NCBI GenBank assembly: GCA_016281435.1
Contig: JAEEIQ010000090.1
Span: 62,001 to 126,000, forward strand
Length of the DNA: 64,000 nucleotides
Direction: 5' to 3'
Source of the DNA: Bacteroidales bacterium
Lineage (GTDB): Bacteria > Bacteroidota > Bacteroidia > Bacteroidales > UBA932
This document shows, piece after piece, positions 25,189 to 33,620 of the stretch (the stretch's first letter is position 1; each line of letters starts with the position of its first letter). The notes under the pieces were generated by a model. That model saw only the letters and a program-made list of their open reading frames with translations. It made no database searches and was not told the origin of the DNA. A program made the translations under genes and the position numbers.

Positions 25189-26064
25189 ATGAAACGCCTG
25201 CTGGTGATTGTCCTGGCCCTGACGGCGCTGAGCTGCGTCTGCCGGGCTGCCGTTCCCGAAAAGGACATCGTCATAGACACCCTGGTCTATGCCCGTCCCG
25301 GAGGGTATCCGCTGAACATGTACCTGGTGCGCCCTGCAGCCGTGCAGGAGGCCCTTCCTTGCATTGTTTTCGTGCCGGGATCGGCCTGGAAAAAACAGCG
25401 TATGGGCGGCAGCATGAAATATGCCGTTCCCATGGCGCGCAGGGGATTCGCGGTCGCCTGCGTGGAGTACCGTCCCTGCAGCGTGGCCCTTTTTCCCGCG
25501 CAGGTGGAGGATGCCAAGACCGCGGTCCGTTTCCTCAGGCGGCGGGCGGAGGATTTCCGTGTGGACCCTGCCAACATTTTCGCATGGGGTACTTCCTCCG
25601 GCGCGCATACCCTTCTTCTGCTGGCTTTCTCGCAGGATTCTTCGCTCATGGACCCGGAGCCTGCGGATCCCGTTCCGTGCCGGGTGAACGCTGTCGTGGA
25701 CTTCTACGGTCCGACCGAACTGGTGCATGAATTCCGTATCACGAAGGGCTATCAGGAGAACCCCGACGCCAACGGCGGCCTGCTGCTGGGAGACCCCGTC
25801 GAACAGAAACGGGACGTGGCCCTAAAGGCCAGTCCGCTGTATTATGTCCATCCGTACGCGGTGCCCGTCCTTGCCGTCCATGGGGACGCGGACAAGGTCG
25901 TTCCGGTCGAGCAGACTTACTGGATGAAGGAGCGTATGGAAGAGTGCGGCGCAAGGGTGGAGAGCCTGATCCTTCCGGGCCAGGGACACGGCGGCGCGGC
26001 TTTCCTGGGTACTGACGTGCTGGATCGCTGCGAGGCCTTTATCCGCTCCTGCATGGCCCGCTGA
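25189..26064 (+). CDS. Secreted alpha/beta hydrolase (esterase/lipase-like)
   Basis: 291 aa. Signal peptide (about 1-20). Alpha/beta-hydrolase with nucleophile elbow GTSSGAH (Ser about 135), acid in HGDADKVVP and His in GQGHGGA. The oxyanion segment reads FVPGSAW instead of the usual HGGGW. Resembles acetyl-xylan or feruloyl-type esterases of the BD-FAE group; substrate unproven. Starts 9 bp after dsbD and ends just before the convergent aminotransferase gene. Confidence 0.87.
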   Translation: MKRLLVIVLALTALSCVCRAAVPEKDIVIDTLVYARPGGYPLNMYLVRPAAVQEALPCIVFVPGSAWKKQRMGGSMKYAVPMARRGFAVACVEYRPCSVALFPAQVEDAKTAVRFLRRRAEDFRVDPANIFAWGTSSGAHTLLLLAFSQDSSLMDPEPADPVPCRVNAVVDFYGPTELVHEFRITKGYQENPDANGGLLLGDPVEQKRDVALKASPLYYVHPYAVPVLAVHGDADKVVPVEQTYWMKERMEECGARVESLILPGQGHGGAAFLGTDVLDRCEAFIRSCMAR

Positions 26065-26077
26065 CGCGGTCTTCCGA

Positions 26078-27277
26078 TCAGAGTTCTATCCTTCCGGGAT
26101 ATGTCTCCAGTGCCTTTGCGAGGCAGGTCAGTGCCTTTGCGAGGTCTTCCTTGTTGAGGACGTAGGCGATGCGGACTTCGTGCTTGCCTTCGCCCGGCTC
26201 CGTGTAGAAGCCGGATGCCGGCGCCATCATCACGGTAGCTCCCTCGTACTGGAATTCAGAAAGACACCAGATGCAGAATTCCTCCGCGTCGTCGACAGGC
26301 AGGCGGGCTACGGTGTAGAACGCTCCCATGGGGATGGGAGAGTACACTCCCGGGATCTTGTTGAGCCCGTCGATGAGGAAGTTGCGGCGGTCGACATATT
26401 CTTCGTACACGCCCTGCAGGTATTCTTTCTGTACCCCTATAGAGGCTTCGGCGACTATCTGGCCGATAAGCGGGGGGCTCAGGCGGGCCTGGCAGAACTT
26501 CATCACGGCGTCGTGTATCTTCTTGTTCTTCGTGCAGAGGGCCCCGATGCGTATTCCGCATTCTGAGTAGCGCTTCGAGACGGAGTCGAAAAGCACCACG
26601 TTTTCTTCTATGCCTTTGAGGTGGAAGGCGGAGATGTAGGGCATCCCGGTGTAGATGAACTCCCTGTACACCTCGTCGGAGAAGAGGTACAGGTCGTGCT
26701 TCTTCACTATGTCGCGCAGGCGGTTCATTTCGGCCCGAGTGTAGAGGTATCCCGTGGGGTTGTTGGGGTTGCAGATGAGTATGGCCTTGGTCCGGTCGGT
26801 GATCTGCTCCTCGAAAGCTTCGATGGAGGGCAGGCGGAAGCCGTTCTCGATGCTGGTCTTGACAGAGCGTATCACCACGCCGACGGAGATGGCGAAGGCC
26901 ATGTAGTTGGCGTAGAAGGGGTCCGTGACTATGACTTCGTCCCCGGGGCTCAGGCAGGCCAGGAAAGCGAACAGCACGGCTTCGGAGCCTCCGGTGGTGA
27001 TTATTATTTCGTCAGGGGAGAGGAAGATGCCGTACTGGGCGTAGTACTCGACCATCTTTGTCCTGAGGCTCAGGTAGCCGTCGGAGGGGGAGTACTCGAG
27101 TATTTTCCTGTCTATGCTCTTCAGGGCATCCAGCCCGCACTGCGGAGTCGGGATGTCCGGCTGGCCGATGTTGAGGTGGTAAACGTGTATGCCGTTGCGC
27201 TTTGCGGCGTCGGCATATGGTGCGAGGCGCCTGATCGGCGAGCTCGGCATATTCACTGCTCTCTGGCTTATCTGCAT
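26078..27277 (-). CDS. Pyridoxal-phosphate aminotransferase, class I/II
   Basis: 399 aa fold-type I aminotransferase of the aspartate/tyrosine aminotransferase group. NIGQPDIPTP at the N-terminus, GGSEAVLFAF in the cofactor loop, NPNNPTGYLYT, FSDEVYREF and the Schiff-base lysine in DSVSKRYSECGIRIG (about 235) are visible. The likely reaction is amino-group transfer between aspartate or an aromatic amino acid and 2-oxoglutarate; exact substrate not determined. Own -7 box TATATTTG (27306-27299, minus). Confidence 0.92.
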   Translation of the reverse strand: MQISQRAVNMPSSPIRRLAPYADAAKRNGIHVYHLNIGQPDIPTPQCGLDALKSIDRKILEYSPSDGYLSLRTKMVEYYAQYGIFLSPDEIIITTGGSEAVLFAFLACLSPGDEVIVTDPFYANYMAFAISVGVVIRSVKTSIENGFRLPSIEAFEEQITDRTKAILICNPNNPTGYLYTRAEMNRLRDIVKKHDLYLFSDEVYREFIYTGMPYISAFHLKGIEENVVLFDSVSKRYSECGIRIGALCTKNKKIHDAVMKFCQARLSPPLIGQIVAEASIGVQKEYLQGVYEEYVDRRNFLIDGLNKIPGVYSPIPMGAFYTVARLPVDDAEEFCIWCLSEFQYEGATVMMAPASGFYTEPGEGKHEVRIAYVLNKEDLAKALTCLAKALETYPGRIEL

Positions 27278-27298
27278 TTTTATTTTCTTAAAAACTTA

Positions 27299-27306
27299 CA
27301 AATATA
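27299..27306 (-). promoter_or_regulatory. -7 promoter box of the aminotransferase gene
   Basis: TATATTTG on the minus strand, 21 bp before the ATG. Confidence 0.55.
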
Positions 27307-27317
27307 AAAAAAATCAT

Positions 27318-27325
27318 TATCTTTG
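27318..27325 (+). promoter_or_regulatory. -7 promoter box of tRNA-Val
   Basis: TATCTTTG, 16 bp before the first base of the tRNA. Confidence 0.6.
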
Positions 27326-27341
27326 CATCCCCAAACTAAAT

Positions 27342-27416
27342 GAGGCTTTAGCTCAGCTGGTTTAGAGCGCTTGCTTGACAGGCAAGAGGTCAGCAGTTCA
27401 AATCTGCTAAGCCTCA
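27342..27416 (+). tRNA. tRNA-Val (anticodon GAC)
   Basis: 75 nt cloverleaf: acceptor GAGGCTT/AAGCCTC, D-arm from GCTCAGCTGG, anticodon stem CTTGC/GCAAG with loop TTGACAG (anticodon GAC), T-arm AGCAG-TTCAAAT-CTGCT, discriminator A. The 3' CCA is not encoded. Followed by a strong terminator; no integrase gene nearby. Confidence 0.96.
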
Positions 27417-27421
27417 CTCGG

Positions 27422-27472
27422 AAAGAGGATGACTAAAAAGTCAATATGACTTGAGGTCATCCTCTTTTTTTT
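27422..27472 (+). terminator. Rho-independent terminator of tRNA-Val
   Basis: AAAGAGGATGAC (27422-27433) pairs with GTCATCCTCTTT (27456-27467) and is followed by more T. A second small stem AAGTC/GACTT sits in the loop. Confidence 0.9.
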
Positions 27473-27488
27473 GATGCCTCCCGGTAAT

Positions 27489-27640
27489 CCTCCGTGGCGG
27501 GCAACACCCCCGGGCTCTCGGCTCCGTGGCGGTTAATCTCCTTTGCAGCAGTCACTTAAATAGTGTCGCTTCCATCGAAATCGATGGAAGCGACAGTGCT
27601 TTATTTGCTGCTAATCAGCCGTTTATCTGCCACGGGCGCC
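27489..27640. repeat. Intergenic palindromic element
   Basis: No gene in 27473-27692. The centre is a perfect 14-bp inverted repeat, GTCGCTTCCATCGA (27565-27578) and its complement (27581-27594), separated by AA. Outside it, GCAGCA (27545-27550) faces TGCTGC (27607-27612), and CCGTGGC (27524-27530) faces GCCACGG (27629-27635). TCCGTGGCGG occurs twice (27491-27500, 27523-27532). The nested symmetry suggests a MITE- or REP-like element; there is no T run for a standard terminator. Confidence 0.65.
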
Positions 27641-27692
27641 GGGGAGTACGGTCCTCAGGGGCAAGGCCCCGTCCCGGCTCCGTCTGGCTGTA

Positions 27693-29231
27693 TTACTTCG
27701 CGTAGGCGACCGAGCGGGTTTCGCGGATGACCGTAATCTTCACCTGGCCGGGATAAGTCATCTCGTCCTGGATCTTCTGCGCGATGTCGGTGGAGAGGCG
27801 TGCGGCCTGGTCGTCGCTGACCTCTTCCGCGCCGACTATGACGCGTAGCTCACGGCCCGCCTGGATGGCGTAGGACTTGGTCACGCCGGGATAGGACGCT
27901 GCCAGATCTTCCATGCCCTTGAGGCGCTTGATATAGCTTTCGATGACTTCGCGACGGGCTCCGGGACGCGCTCCGGAGATGGCGTCTCCGACAAGTACCA
28001 GGGGAGCGATGATCGTAGTCATCTCCATCTCCTCATGGTGCGCTCCTATGGCATTGCAGATCTCGGGACGCTCCTTGTACTGCTCCGCAAGCTTGGCTCC
28101 CAGAAGGGCGTGAGGCAGTTCGGGATCGTCTTCGGAGACCTTTCCGATGTCGTGTAGGAGTCCAGCACGCTTGGCAAGCTTAGGATTCAGTCCGAGCTCG
28201 GCAGCAAGGATGGAGCAGATGTTCGCCACTTCGCGGGAGTGCTGAAGCAGGTTCTGACCATAACTGGAACGGTATTTCATGCGGCCTATAAGCTTTACGA
28301 GCTCGATGTTGAGGCCGTGGATTCCGAGGTCGATGCAGGTGCGCTTGCCCGTCTCGAGTATCTCCTCTTCGAGTTTCTTGCTGACTTTAGCGACCACTTC
28401 CTCGATGCGGGCCGGATGGATGCGGCCGTCGATGACGAGCTGGTGCAAGGCAAGGCGCGCAACCTCGCGGCGCACCGGGTCGAAGGCGCTGAGAAGGATG
28501 GCATCAGGCGTATCGTCGACGACGATCTCGACTCCTGTCGCAGCCTCGAGAGCGCGGATGTTGCGGCCCTCGCGTCCGATGATGCGGCCCTTGATCTCGT
28601 CATTCTCGATAGGGAATGAGGTGACCGCGTTCTCGATGGCCGTTTCAGTCGCCGTGCGCTGGATGGTGTTGATTATGATGCGCTTGGCTTCCTTGGCCGC
28701 GTTCATCCTGGCCTCGTCCATCGTGTCGTTGATATAGGCCTGGGCCTCGGTTCGGGCCTCCGCCTTCATGTTTTCGACGAGCAGGTTCTTCGCGTCCTGC
28801 GCGCTCATCCCGGCGACTGCCTCGAGCTGTTTGTTCGCCTGGGCCCGAAGGGCCTCGCACTCTTCCATCTTCTTCTCCAGTTTCTCCTTCTGCGCGTTGA
28901 CCTGTCCCTTTGCCGAGTCGAGTTCATGCTGCTTGCGACCGAGTTCGCTATTCATCTGGTTGAGCTGGCCCTCGCGCTGCCTGATCCTGTTCTCGGCCTC
29001 GCGGATCTGGTCGTTCTTCTTCGTGACCATCTCCTCGTGTTCGGCCTTCAGCTGTAGGAATTTCTCCTTCGCCTGGAGGATCTTTTCATTCTTGATTCTT
29101 TCTCCATCCGCCTCCGCCTTAGCGATTATCGCGTCCCCGCGGCCCTTCTGCAGGGCTTTGTGCAGGATTATGTAAATGGCCAGGGATACTGCCGCACCCG
29201 CTGCTGCTGCCAATAAGTAAAGATACCACAT
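27693..29231 (-). CDS. rny: Ribonuclease Y
   Basis: 512 aa. N-terminal membrane helix (about 2-22), long coiled coil (25-200), KH domain around [19 protein letters not shown] (about 215) and HD domain with HDIGK (about 362) followed by HHEEME. RNase Y is a membrane-bound endonuclease that starts mRNA decay. Not overlapping any neighbour; a probable 6S RNA and terminator lie upstream. Confidence 0.96.
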   Translation of the reverse strand: MWYLYLLAAAAGAAVSLAIYIILHKALQKGRGDAIIAKAEADGERIKNEKILQAKEKFLQLKAEHEEMVTKKNDQIREAENRIRQREGQLNQMNSELGRKQHELDSAKGQVNAQKEKLEKKMEECEALRAQANKQLEAVAGMSAQDAKNLLVENMKAEARTEAQAYINDTMDEARMNAAKEAKRIIINTIQRTATETAIENAVTSFPIENDEIKGRIIGREGRNIRALEAATGVEIVVDDTPDAILLSAFDPVRREVARLALHQLVIDGRIHPARIEEVVAKVSKKLEEEILETGKRTCIDLGIHGLNIELVKLIGRMKYRSSYGQNLLQHSREVANICSILAAELGLNPKLAKRAGLLHDIGKVSEDDPELPHALLGAKLAEQYKERPEICNAIGAHHEEMEMTTIIAPLVLVGDAISGARPGARREVIESYIKRLKGMEDLAASYPGVTKSYAIQAGRELRVIVGAEEVSDDQAARLSTDIAQKIQDEMTYPGQVKITVIRETRSVAYAK

Positions 29232-29261
29232 AGCTAATATATAATGTTTAAAGTCTTCAAC

Positions 29262-29294
29262 AAAAAAGCCTCACTCCCTTCCGGGGGGTGAAGC
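29262..29294 (-). terminator. Terminator between the 6S-like RNA and rny
   Basis: On the minus strand TCAC-C-CCC and GGG-A-GTGA form a stem with one mismatch, followed by GGC and six T (29267-29262). Confidence 0.75.
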
Positions 29295-29300
29295 AGATTT

Positions 29301-29453
29301 AAAAAAACCGCCGGTCCGTCAGACAGAAAATATTCTGTACAAGATTTGGGCTCCGCACTGGTTCTGGCTTCCGGTCTGTGCCGGCCTGTCATCCGCAGTC
29401 GAGTCGACCCGGTTCCTTGGAACTTGTTGTTTTCAGCTCGAAGGGACCGGCGG
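29301..29453 (-). ncRNA. ssrS: Probable 6S RNA
   Basis: Starts directly after the zapA stop. The ends pair over long range: minus-strand CCGCCGGTCC (29453-29444) with GGACCGGCGG (29317-29308), then seven T. The interior folds into short interrupted helices (ACAGAA/TTCTGT, GTTCC/GGAAC, GTCGA/TCGAC), giving the long rod with a central bubble expected for 6S RNA, which imitates an open promoter and binds RNA polymerase. 6S RNA is linked to zapA in many bacteria. Assignment from structure and position, not from a search. Confidence 0.62.
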
Positions 29454-29741
29454 CTATTTCTCAAGACCGGACAGATAGGATTCGGCCTCCTGCGAAATCT
29501 GCCCTATATCCTTCTTCAGGGCAGCCAGTTCGCTCATGGTCTGAATCCGGCCCATACATTCGTTCAGCGCGACGAATACCATTTTCTGCTGTATCTTCCT
29601 GTCCGGGAACTTCTTGTCGTATTCGGTCAGCAGAGCGTTTATCCTCTCCGCCGCAAGCCTCATGATGCGCTCATGCTCGGGCCCGTGCGCCGTAAGGGGA
29701 AAACTTTCCCCCGCAATCTGCAAGGTGATGCTCTGATCCAT
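29454..29741 (-). CDS. zapA: Cell division protein ZapA
   Basis: 95 aa. MDQSITLQIAGESFPL is the N-terminal beta segment, RIMRLAAERINALL the following helix, and the C-terminal half a coiled coil (VFVALNECMGRIQTMSEL, AALKKDIGQISQEAESYL). ZapA crosslinks FtsZ filaments. Start at 29741; it shares a base with the stop of the coiled-coil gene upstream (TGATG). The 6S-like RNA begins right after its stop. Confidence 0.9.
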   Translation of the reverse strand: MDQSITLQIAGESFPLTAHGPEHERIMRLAAERINALLTEYDKKFPDRKIQQKMVFVALNECMGRIQTMSELAALKKDIGQISQEAESYLSGLEK

Positions 29742-30022
29742 CAGTTGTTCTCCAGAAATCCGATACATTTGTCAATCTCGGCGATCAGGGCATCCAGCCT
29801 TGCGCGTGCATCCCGGTTGGGGGAGGAACCGAATGCTCCCGACAGTTTGAGATTGTCTATCTGTCTAGTCAATTCTTCAACCTGCTTCCGGTAGGCCATC
29901 ACGGCCGCCTCGCTCTCCGCAAGACGTCCGGCAAGTTCTTCTTTGCGCTGCTTCTCACCTTCGTAAAGGGCTATGAGCTTCGCAAAACTCTGACGGATAT
30001 CTTCGAGTACAACGGCTGCCAT
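29741..30022 (-). CDS. Small coiled-coil protein before zapA
   Basis: 93 aa, largely coiled coil (about 8-60: IRQSFAKLIALYEGEKQRKEELAGRLAESEA and on), then a Gly/Ser break and a second helix ending in IDKCIGFLENN. No membrane segment. Its stop overlaps the zapA start, so the two are coexpressed and may act together in division, as ZapB does with ZapA in other bacteria; that role is inferred. Own -7 box TATCTTTG (30047-30040, minus). Confidence 0.85.
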   Translation of the reverse strand: MAAVVLEDIRQSFAKLIALYEGEKQRKEELAGRLAESEAAVMAYRKQVEELTRQIDNLKLSGAFGSSPNRDARARLDALIAEIDKCIGFLENN

Positions 30023-30039
30023 TTAAACCTACTTTCGTA

Positions 30040-30047
30040 CAAAGATA
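30040..30047 (-). promoter_or_regulatory. -7 promoter box of the zapA operon
   Basis: TATCTTTG on the minus strand, 17 bp before the ATG at 30022. Confidence 0.6.
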
Positions 30048-30059
30048 GCAATTTTTCTT

Positions 30060-30067
30060 TACTTTTG
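30060..30067 (+). promoter_or_regulatory. -7 promoter box abutting the polymerase gene
   Basis: TACTTTTG ends 4 bp before the ATG at 30072, so the mRNA would start at or next to the start codon. No convincing -33 element. Confidence 0.55.
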
Positions 30068-30071
30068 TATC

Positions 30072-31526
30072 ATGCAGCGCACATACCTAGCCATCGATCT
30101 GAAATCATTCTATGCCTCGGCCGAATGTGCGGCGCTGGGCCTGGATCCGCTTACCACGAACCTTGTGGTTGCGGATAGTTCCAGGACCGAAAAAACCATC
30201 TGCCTGGCGGTCACCCCGTCGCTCAAGGCCTTCGGCATCCCGGGCCGGGCCCGCCTTTTCGAAGTGGTGCAGGCCGTGGACAGGATCAACAAGGACCGCC
30301 TGCGCAAGGCCCCCGGAGGGCGTTTCAGCGGTATCTCGACTGACGACCTCGAACTCAAGGCCGACCCGGGGAAGGCCCTGGGCTACCTGATCGCCCCTCC
30401 CCGCATGGCCTATTACATGCAGGTAAGCAGCAAGATTTTCGACATTTATCTCAAATACATCTCCCCGCAGGACATACACGTCTATTCCATCGACGAGGTC
30501 TTCATCGACGCGACGGACTATCTCCGGCTCTATGGCACGGACGCGCGCTCCCTTACGATGATGCTGATACAGGACGTCCTGAAGGCCACCGGGATCACGG
30601 CGACTGCCGGCATCGGCACCAACCTCTACCTTGCCAAGATAGCGATGGACATAGAGGCCAAGCACAGCCCTCCGGACAAAGACGGGGTGCGCATTGCGGA
30701 GCTCGACGAGATGAGCTACCGGCGAAAGTACTGGAACCACAGGCCCCTGACGGATTTCTGGCGCATAGGAAGGGGCATTGCAGCCCGGCTCGCGGCCCAT
30801 GGCATAGATTCTATGGGCGGGATCGCCAGGTGCTCGCTCGACCCCGGCGGGGAGGAGATGCTCTACAAGCTGTTCGGCATCAATGCGGAGCTCATCATCG
30901 ACCATGCCTGGGGCTGGGAGCCGTGCACTATGGCGGACATCAAGACCTACGCGCCCAGCACCCATTCCCTGAGCAACGGCCAGGTCCTCAGCGAACCGTA
31001 CACCTTCGAAAAGGCCAGGACAGTGATGCTGGAGATGGCGGACATGCTCGTGATGGAGCTCGTCGAGAAGAGGCTGGTCGCTGACCAGATAGTGCTCAGC
31101 ATAGGGTACGACACGTCCAGCGTCCGCGAGGCCGGCAGGTCCGGCGTCGGGACGGAGAAGGACTGGTACGGCCGCCCTGTCCCCAAGCCGGCCCACGGCA
31201 GCGCCAACCTCGGCAGGCAGACTTCGTCGACCCGGATAATCCTCAAGGCCGCCGGCGAACTCTTCGACCGCATCACGGACAGGAAGCTGATGGTGCGCAG
31301 GATGTACGTGGTCGCGAACCATGTGGTCCCGGAGGACAGGAAGGAGGGCGTCCAGCTGGACCTGTTCACGGCCGAGCCGGACACGGAGAGGGAGCGCCGC
31401 CGGCAGGAAGCCATCCTGGACATACGGCACAAATACGGCAAGAACTCCATCCTCAAGGGCATCAACTTCGAGGAAGGGGCTACCGCGAAAGACAGGAACA
31501 TGCAGATAGGAGGTCACAAGGCATGA
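30072..31526 (+). CDS. Y-family DNA polymerase (UmuC/UvrX type)
   Basis: 484 aa translesion polymerase. YLAIDLKSFYASAEC holds the first catalytic Asp (residue 8), YSIDEVFIDAT (about 139-149) the Asp-Glu pair, and TATAGIGTNLYLAKIAMD the conserved palm segment. Helix-hairpin-helix and little-finger regions follow. The C-terminal GKNSILKGINF is typical of the UvrX/YqjW subgroup. Its stop overlaps (ATGA) the small YolD-like gene, the same pairing seen in Firmicutes. Likely DNA-damage induced, but no LexA box was recognised. Confidence 0.92.
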   Translation: MQRTYLAIDLKSFYASAECAALGLDPLTTNLVVADSSRTEKTICLAVTPSLKAFGIPGRARLFEVVQAVDRINKDRLRKAPGGRFSGISTDDLELKADPGKALGYLIAPPRMAYYMQVSSKIFDIYLKYISPQDIHVYSIDEVFIDATDYLRLYGTDARSLTMMLIQDVLKATGITATAGIGTNLYLAKIAMDIEAKHSPPDKDGVRIAELDEMSYRRKYWNHRPLTDFWRIGRGIAARLAAHGIDSMGGIARCSLDPGGEEMLYKLFGINAELIIDHAWGWEPCTMADIKTYAPSTHSLSNGQVLSEPYTFEKARTVMLEMADMLVMELVEKRLVADQIVLSIGYDTSSVREAGRSGVGTEKDWYGRPVPKPAHGSANLGRQTSSTRIILKAAGELFDRITDRKLMVRRMYVVANHVVPEDRKEGVQLDLFTAEPDTERERRRQEAILDIRHKYGKNSILKGINFEEGATAKDRNMQIGGHKA

Positions 31527-31702
31527 ACGAAGACAACTATGAGGATATAATCAATCTGGAACATCCTACGTCGCGGCGCCACCCGCGCATGCCGCGCAGC
31601 GAGCGCGCAGCCCAGTTCGCGCCCTTCGCCGCCCTCACCGGCTTCGACGACCTCATCGACGAAACAGCGAGCGAATCCGCCGCCACCCGCAGCAAAGGCT
31701 GA
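31523..31702 (+). CDS. YolD-like small protein
   Basis: 59 aa, overlapping the polymerase stop by 4 bp. The core HPRMPRSERAAQFAPFAALT followed by GFDDLIDET is the YolD-like/DUF motif (R-A-A-Q-F-x-P-F-A-A-L-x-G) found in small proteins encoded with UvrX-type polymerases, where they are thought to modulate the enzyme. Function inferred from this association. Confidence 0.82.
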   Translation: MNEDNYEDIINLEHPTSRRHPRMPRSERAAQFAPFAALTGFDDLIDETASESAATRSKG

Positions 31703-31717
31703 CCGGAGCGCCCCCGG

Positions 31718-31749
31718 CTTGCGCGGATACGCGGAAATGATTATCTTTA
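31718..31749 (+). promoter_or_regulatory. Weak promoter of the YccF gene
   Basis: CTTG (31718-31721), 20 bp spacer, TATCTTTA (31742-31749); one mismatch to each consensus box. Confidence 0.4.
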
Positions 31750-31773
31750 CGCACGGTAAAAGTTCACAAGACA

Positions 31774-32148
31774 ATGAAAAGCATCGGAAATATCCTTTGG
31801 CTGGTCCTTGGCGGCCTGCTGATAGCCATTCTCTATTATATCAACGGCCTGCTGATGTGCATCACGATCGTAGGCATCCCGTTCGGGGTGCAGCTTTTCA
31901 AGCTGGGCACATACGCGATGTGGCCTTTCGGCAGGGAGCTCGTCGACGGTCCGCGGGAACCCGGATGCCTGTCCACGCTGATGAACCTGCTGTGGATACT
32001 CCTAGGATGGTGGGAAATAGCCCTTATCCACCTGGTGGCTGGGCTGCTTTTCTGCATTACGATAATAGGCATTCCCTGGGGAACGCAGCACTTCAAGATG
32101 GCCCTCGGGTCGGTCTTCCCGTTCGGGAAAGAAATCCGCTCAGTCTGA
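31774..32148 (+). CDS. YccF domain inner-membrane protein
   Basis: 124 aa made of two similar halves, each with a hydrophobic hairpin and the G(I/V)PxGxQ/HFK pattern (GIPFGVQLFKLG and GIPWGTQHFKMA), which is the duplicated YccF domain. About four membrane segments. Function unknown in the family. Its 3' end overlaps the convergent lipoprotein gene by 9 bp. Confidence 0.9.
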   Translation: MKSIGNILWLVLGGLLIAILYYINGLLMCITIVGIPFGVQLFKLGTYAMWPFGRELVDGPREPGCLSTLMNLLWILLGWWEIALIHLVAGLLFCITIIGIPWGTQHFKMALGSVFPFGKEIRSV

Positions 32149-32790
32149 TACGGGACGGATCTGCAATCCGTTGCAGCGCAGCGTGGCATCCAGAAGGATC
32201 TCGCTGTCACTGAGGCGCGTGTAGAAGGCGTATTTGGGCTTTGACAGGCAGCCGCTCGCGGTCCAGAAGGCGCAATCGGACCCCAGTCCCTTGACCGTAC
32301 TGCCTTCCATGTAGCCGGAAGCGGGTATGAAAATGCTTTTCCCGTTGATGTTGCTGACAACCTTGTAGCCCTTCACTCCGCCCTGGGTGGTCCATATCCA
32401 GTTGCAATTCATGCGGAGCTCGGCGTACTCGGTATCTGTCGGAATGCGCCACTTTTCGCCCATGGCGGCATGCGCGGCGTCATCCTCCGCAGCAAGGTTC
32501 AGGTCACCGTCCCCGGTGGGGGTGAGATACTTGTTCAGGGTCTCGTCCGTGCCCTCGCACCAGAGATAATTGCTCCAGTCGAAACTACTCTTAGCTTTGG
32601 TCTCTCCCCATGCATAGAAATTGCCGGTCGAGAAGTAATTGACCGCGCCGAGGTTGGCCTCGGCCCAGAATACGCTGAGGCCGAGATCCACGGCTCCTTC
32701 CGGAGCGTTGCCCTTGCGCCTCGAGTCTTCTATGAATGCGCAGGATGACAGCAGCGCTATGGCTAGAATTCCGTATATCAGTTTTTTCAT
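32140..32790 (-). CDS. Lipoprotein with FISUMP-like domain
   Basis: 216 aa. Lipobox LSSC (Cys about 17). The mature part has VDLGLSVFWAEANLGA, FYAWGETKAKSSFDWSNY, GEKWRIPTDTEYAEL and a C-terminal strand-rich region ending LRCNGLQIRPVSD, the pattern of the secreted FISUMP/DUF1566-related domain common in Bacteroidetes. Probably surface or periplasmic, role unknown. Start chosen at MKKLIYG (32790), which overlaps the purine phosphorylase stop by ATGA. Confidence 0.85.
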   Translation of the reverse strand: MKKLIYGILAIALLSSCAFIEDSRRKGNAPEGAVDLGLSVFWAEANLGAVNYFSTGNFYAWGETKAKSSFDWSNYLWCEGTDETLNKYLTPTGDGDLNLAAEDDAAHAAMGEKWRIPTDTEYAELRMNCNWIWTTQGGVKGYKVVSNINGKSIFIPASGYMEGSTVKGLGSDCAFWTASGCLSKPKYAFYTRLSDSEILLDATLRCNGLQIRPVSD

Positions 32791-33614
32791 ATGGCTGCAA
32801 TCAATCTTGAGAACAGTTCGCAAAGACGGTCGGCGGCGCAGTCTGCCTGGACCACCACGTCATCCCCGTCGTTGAGGTTGCGGTTGACGTTGTCGGTGTT
32901 GGCTTTGTTGGTTATGACGGACATGCCGAATACGGCGAGCCCGCAATGGCGCGCGACGATGACCTCGGGGATGGTCGACATGCCGAGCACATCGGCTCCT
33001 ATGGCCCTGTAGAAGCGCACTTCGGCCGGAGTCTCGTAGGTCGGCCCCGTGCTGCCGAGATAAACGCCCTTGTGCAGGGAAAGTCCCATGCCGGAAGCTA
33101 TCTTTTCGGCTTCGGCGATGAGACCGAGGTCATACGGACAGGTCATGTCGAGGAACCTGGGGCCGAACTCATCCATGTTAGGACCGATCAGGGGATTGGG
33201 CAGCAGGCTGATGTGGTCTTTTATTATCATCATCTCGCCGACGTTGTAATCGGGGTTGCAAGCACCTGCGGCGTTGGAGACGAAGAGGGTCTTCACGCCG
33301 ATTTTCGCCATCACGCGGACCCCTATGGTCGTTATTTCCATGGGATATCCTTCGTAATAGTGGAAGCGTCCCTGCATGGCGATGACGGTCTTGCCGCCGA
33401 GTTGTCCGACGATGAAGTTCCCCTTGTGGCCGGTGGCCGTCGCGATGGGGAATCCCGGTATCGTGCGGTAAGGTACCGTGACGGGGTCCTGGATGCTGTC
33501 GGCAAGCTTCCCGAGCCCGCTTCCCAGCACTATGCCCACTACGGGCTTCAATTCGCCAAGCCTCTCTTTCAGGAAATCGGCCGCTGCGCTGATTCTTTCA
33601 ATTCTTTCATCCAT
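32787..33614 (-). CDS. Purine-nucleoside phosphorylase
   Basis: 275 aa trimeric class PNP. VLGSGLG (about 30-36) is the phosphate loop, GRFHYYEGYPM, FVSNAAGACNP and DHISLLPNPLIGPN the central motifs, and GMSTIPEVIVARHCG plus ITNKAN the purine-site region. It cleaves purine nucleosides with phosphate. Six bases downstream of the amidohydrolase gene, suggesting a salvage operon for nucleosides or methylthioadenosine. Confidence 0.94.
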   Translation of the reverse strand: MDERIERISAAADFLKERLGELKPVVGIVLGSGLGKLADSIQDPVTVPYRTIPGFPIATATGHKGNFIVGQLGGKTVIAMQGRFHYYEGYPMEITTIGVRVMAKIGVKTLFVSNAAGACNPDYNVGEMMIIKDHISLLPNPLIGPNMDEFGPRFLDMTCPYDLGLIAEAEKIASGMGLSLHKGVYLGSTGPTYETPAEVRFYRAIGADVLGMSTIPEVIVARHCGLAVFGMSVITNKANTDNVNRNLNDGDDVVVQADCAADRLCELFSRLIAAI

Positions 33615-33620
33615 GGTCAG

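Noticed and set aside
27342..27416. tRNA-Val as an integration site
   Set aside because: No integrase, no repeated tRNA 3' end nearby, and core genes on both sides.
30105..31517. 470-codon open frame opposite the Y-family polymerase
   Set aside because: Antisense shadow of a clear polymerase gene.
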